From Pseudomonas sp. PDM05 (GTDB taxonomy: Bacteria; Pseudomonadota; Gammaproteobacteria; Pseudomonadales; Pseudomonadaceae): a stretch of 64,000 nucleotides of DNA. The notes beneath the pieces were generated by a model that saw only the letters and a program-made list of their open reading frames with translations, did no database searches and was not told the DNA's origin. Made by a program: the position numbers and the translations under genes. This document shows, piece by piece, positions 61,468 to 64,000 of this stretch. Position 1 is the stretch's first letter, and every line of letters starts with the position of its first letter. The DNA lies in NCBI RefSeq assembly GCF_014851685.1, contig NZ_JACVAC010000018.1, forward strand, positions 26,420 to 90,419, in the 5' to 3' direction.

Positions 61468-63171
61468 ATGAGCACTGTAAGCCTGGAACACACCGAACGG
61501 ATCTGGCTGAACGCGTACCTGCCTGGCGTGCCGGCGGACATCGATGCCGGGATCGAGGATTACCCGTCGCTGCGCGAAGTGTTCCTGGAGCACCTGGAAA
61601 AATTCCGCGAGCGTGTGGCCTATGTGAGCATCGGCACCGAAATGACCTACGCCGACTGGCACATCCAGGGCATCGCGTTCGCCGCCTGGCTGCAAGGGCA
61701 GGGCGTGCAGAAAGGCGACCGCGTGGCGCTGATGATGCCCAACTGCTTGCAGTACCCGATCTGCCTGTTGGGTACGATTTTGGCTGGTGCGGTGGTGGTC
61801 AACGTCAACCCGCTGTACACCGCCCATGAACTCAAGCATCTGCTCAAGGACAGCGGTGCCGAGACGGTGGTGATCTTCGAGAACTTCGCCCACACCCTGG
61901 AAAAGGCCGTGGCTGGCAGCAGCGTCAAGCGCGTGGTGGTGGCAGCCATCGGTGACTTGCTCGGCACCTTCAAGGGGGCAGCGATGAACTTCATCCTGCG
62001 TCACGTGCAAAAGCAGGTGCCGCGCTTCAATCTGCCGGGTGCGTTGCGCTTCAACCGGGTGCTCACGCAAGGGCGCGCGCTCAATCACTTCCCGGTGCCC
62101 ATGGGCCTCGACGACCTGGCCTTCCTGCAATACACCGGCGGTACCACCGGCGATGCCAAGGGCGTGATGCTCAGCCACCGCAATATCATCGCCAACCTGC
62201 TGCAAGCCAAGGCCTGGGTCGGTGACCAACTGGACCAGGACAAACAGGAAACCAACGTCACCTTGCTGCCGCTGTATCACATCTTTTCGCTGACGGTGAA
62301 TTGCCTGATGTTCATGTGCCTGGGCGGGCGCAACATCCTGATCGCCAACCCGCGTGATGTGAAGCGGGTGCAGATGATCCTGCGCAAGGAGCGCTTCAAC
62401 GGCATTGCCGGGGTCAACACCTTGTTTAACGGTTTGCTGGAGAACAAGGAGTTCTGCGCGCGGGATTTTTCCAATTTGCGCATGGTGATTGCGGGTGGCA
62501 TGGCCACTCACACCGCAGTGGCCAAGCGCTGGAAGGAGGTCACCGGGCTGCCGATTATCGAAGGCTACGGCCTGACCGAATGCTCGCCGGTGGTGAGTAT
62601 CAGCCCGATCAACATTGCGCGCATGCGCGAGATGGACTTTACCGGCAGCATCGGCGTGCCGTTGCCGTCGACCTGGGTGCGCTTTATCCGCGAAGACGGT
62701 GAACTGGCCGACATCGGCGAGCAAGGCGAACTGCAAGTGCGTGGCCCGCAGGTGATGCAGGGCTACTGGAAACGCCCGAAAGAGACGGCCGAGGTGCTGG
62801 ATGCCGAGGGGTGGTTGTCGACCGGGGATATTGGCGTGATGGACGAACGCGGTTACATCCGCTTGGTGGACCGCAAGAAGGACATGATCCTGGTTTCGGG
62901 TTTCAACGTATATCCCAACGAGATCGAAGACGTGGTGGCGCTGCACCCGGGCGTCGCCGAAGTGGCAGCCGTGGGCGTCGAGGATGCGGTGACCGGGGAG
63001 AAGGTCAAGATCATCGTGGTGCGCAAGGACCCGAACCTGACGCAGGAACAGATTCTCGCCCATTGCCGGGAATACCTGACGGGGTACAAGGTGCCCAGGT
63101 ACGTAGAGTTTCGGACCACCGAACTGCCCAAGACCACAGTCGGCAAGGTGCTGCGCAGGGCGTTACGCTGA
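61468..63171 (+). CDS. fadD: long-chain fatty acid-CoA ligase (FadD-like)
   Basis: A 567-residue adenylate-forming ligase activating fatty acids to acyl-CoA. The P-loop is YTGGTTGDAKGVMLSHRN, then EGYGLTECSPV, STGDIGVMDERGYI and the FadD fingerprint RKKDMILVSGFNVYPNEIE. The catalytic C-terminal lysine lies in LPKTTVGKVLRR. A CAAGGAG ribosome site precedes ATG 61468, 31 bases after the thiolase stop. It would couple the fatty acid formed from AlkB-derived alcohols to beta-oxidation, though alcohol and aldehyde dehydrogenases for that step are not obvious in this window. Confidence 0.93.
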   Translation: MSTVSLEHTERIWLNAYLPGVPADIDAGIEDYPSLREVFLEHLEKFRERVAYVSIGTEMTYADWHIQGIAFAAWLQGQGVQKGDRVALMMPNCLQYPICLLGTILAGAVVVNVNPLYTAHELKHLLKDSGAETVVIFENFAHTLEKAVAGSSVKRVVVAAIGDLLGTFKGAAMNFILRHVQKQVPRFNLPGALRFNRVLTQGRALNHFPVPMGLDDLAFLQYTGGTTGDAKGVMLSHRNIIANLLQAKAWVGDQLDQDKQETNVTLLPLYHIFSLTVNCLMFMCLGGRNILIANPRDVKRVQMILRKERFNGIAGVNTLFNGLLENKEFCARDFSNLRMVIAGGMATHTAVAKRWKEVTGLPIIEGYGLTECSPVVSISPINIARMREMDFTGSIGVPLPSTWVRFIREDGELADIGEQGELQVRGPQVMQGYWKRPKETAEVLDAEGWLSTGDIGVMDERGYIRLVDRKKDMILVSGFNVYPNEIEDVVALHPGVAEVAAVGVEDAVTGEKVKIIVVRKDPNLTQEQILAHCREYLTGYKVPRYVEFRTTELPKTTVGKVLRRALR

Positions 63172-63204
63172 TAAACAGGCGGGGGACTCGATGATTGAGG
63201 CCAG

Positions 63205-64000
63205 CACCTCTACCAACAGTGCCGCCGCCTTCGCAGCCTCGCCAAAGCTCGACAGCTCCCACAGGGGATTGGCGGTGCCCGGGCGATCTCCAGCCGAACA
63301 CTGACATCCCAGCAACACAGCTCAAATGTGGGAGCGGGCTTGCCCGCGAAAGCGGTGGTTCAGCCAACACCTCTACCAACAGTACCGCCGCCTTCGCAGC
63401 CTCGCTAAAGCTCGACAGCTCCCACAGGGGATTGGCGGTGTGAGAGGGATCTCCAGCCGAACACTGACATCCCAGCAACACAGCTCAAATGTGGGAGCGG
63501 GCTTGCCCGCGAAAGCGGTGGTTCAGCCAACACCTCTACCAACAGTACCACCGCCTTCGCAGCCTCGCTAAAGCTCGACAGCTCCCACAGGGGATTGGCG
63601 GTGTGAGAGGGATCTCCAGCCGAGCGCTGACATCCCAGCAACACAGCTCAAATGTGGGAGCGGGCTTGCCCGCGAAAGCGATGGTTAAGCCAACACCTCT
63701 ACCAACAGTACCGCCGCCTTCGCAGCCTCGCTAAAGCTCGGCAGCTCCCACAGGGGATTGGCGGTGTGAGAGGGATCTCCAGCCGAGCGCTGACATCCCA
63801 GCTACACAGCTCAAATGTGGGAGCGGGCTTGCCCGCGAAAGCGGTGGTTCAGCCAACATCTCCACCAGCAGTACCACCGCCTTCGCAGCCTCGCTAAAGC
63901 TCGACAGCTCCCACAGGGGATTGGCGGTGTGAGAGGGATCTCCAGCCGAACACTGACATCCCAGCAACACAGCTCAAATGTGGGAGCGGGCTTGCCCGCG
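63205..64000. repeat. tandem array of a 163-bp REP-containing unit
   Basis: Units begin at 63205, 63368, 63531, 63694 and 63857 and are nearly identical, with the last cut by the window end (about 4.9 copies seen). Each holds CACCTCTACCAACAGT, a CTCGACAGCTCCCACAGGGG arm and a GTGGGAGCGGGCTTGCCCGC arm. The first copy is the most diverged. Open frames repeat in it at 163-base steps on both strands and are artefacts. No gene is supported from 63172 to the end. Confidence 0.92.

Noticed and set aside
63326..63970. Series of about 80-residue open frames with near-identical proteins on both strands
   Set aside because: They recur at exactly 163-base steps inside the REP tandem array and translate repeat DNA. 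They are not a protein family.
63205..64000. CRISPR array
   Set aside because: The period is 163 bp with nearly the whole unit conserved, including the would-be spacers, and REP arms inside. No cas genes are present.

Overview
The window looks like chromosomal DNA of a Pseudomonas of the fluorescens group. It is GC-rich and densely coded. The short inverted repeats with the core GTGGGAGC.GGCTTGC..GC are the REP/BIME elements typical of that group, and nearly every gene belongs to a family common in fluorescent pseudomonads. I see no tRNA, rRNA, CRISPR array, insertion sequence, integrase or phage gene.

Layout. (1) 1-6026: a polar amino-acid type ABC transporter (binding protein cut by the window edge), a RidA protein, an IclR regulator, a PLP-dependent ammonia-lyase/deaminase and a 2-keto-3-deoxygluconate kinase. 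Together they read as uptake and breakdown of an amino-sugar acid, best fit D-glucosaminate. (2) 6147-8963 (minus): a small parvulin and a soluble hybrid histidine kinase with three PAS-like regions. (3) 9108-15112 (minus): 3-hydroxybutyrate/acetoacetate use, with a sigma-54 activator (hbcR-like), GntP-type permease, bdhA and acetoacetyl-CoA synthetase. A clear sigma-54 promoter and two copies of a GTCTC-N6-GAGAC palindrome lie upstream of the permease. (4) 15193-20705 (minus): a YejABEF-type oligopeptide ABC transporter. (5) 20836-22761: a second parvulin, a DUF1543-type protein and an aldo/keto reductase.

(6) 22799-43271: a complete type VI secretion locus. hcp is divergent from tssABCEFG-clpV-sfa-orfX-fha-tssJKLM-stp-stk, the gene order of the P. 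aeruginosa H2 locus, including the tiny lipoprotein gene between sfa and fha. Most genes overlap or nearly touch, so they are probably one transcription unit. No vgrG, PAAR or recognisable effector/immunity pair is present. (7) 43346-46064: a small membrane protein and an unusual fusion of a PTS EIIC-like membrane domain with an intact EAL phosphodiesterase domain.

(8) 46061-63171: a large alkane/fatty-acid region. A minus-strand unit (PF10118-type di-metal protein, SDR, Baeyer-Villiger-type monooxygenase) faces an alpha/beta hydrolase, alkB, two tandem secreted PraA/PraB-like proteins, a FadL porin, a long FadE acyl-CoA dehydrogenase, a FabG4-like reductase, a MaoC-type hydratase, a thiolase and a FadD-like ligase. 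Together they could carry an alkane from the outer membrane through hydroxylation to beta-oxidation, and the BVMO/SDR/esterase set could serve a subterminal route. No dedicated regulator lies among them, but the alkB and fadE leaders share a TTTCAA-N8-TTGAA(A/T) inverted repeat. (9) 63205-64000: a tandem array with a 163-bp period, each unit carrying REP sequence, running off the end of the window.
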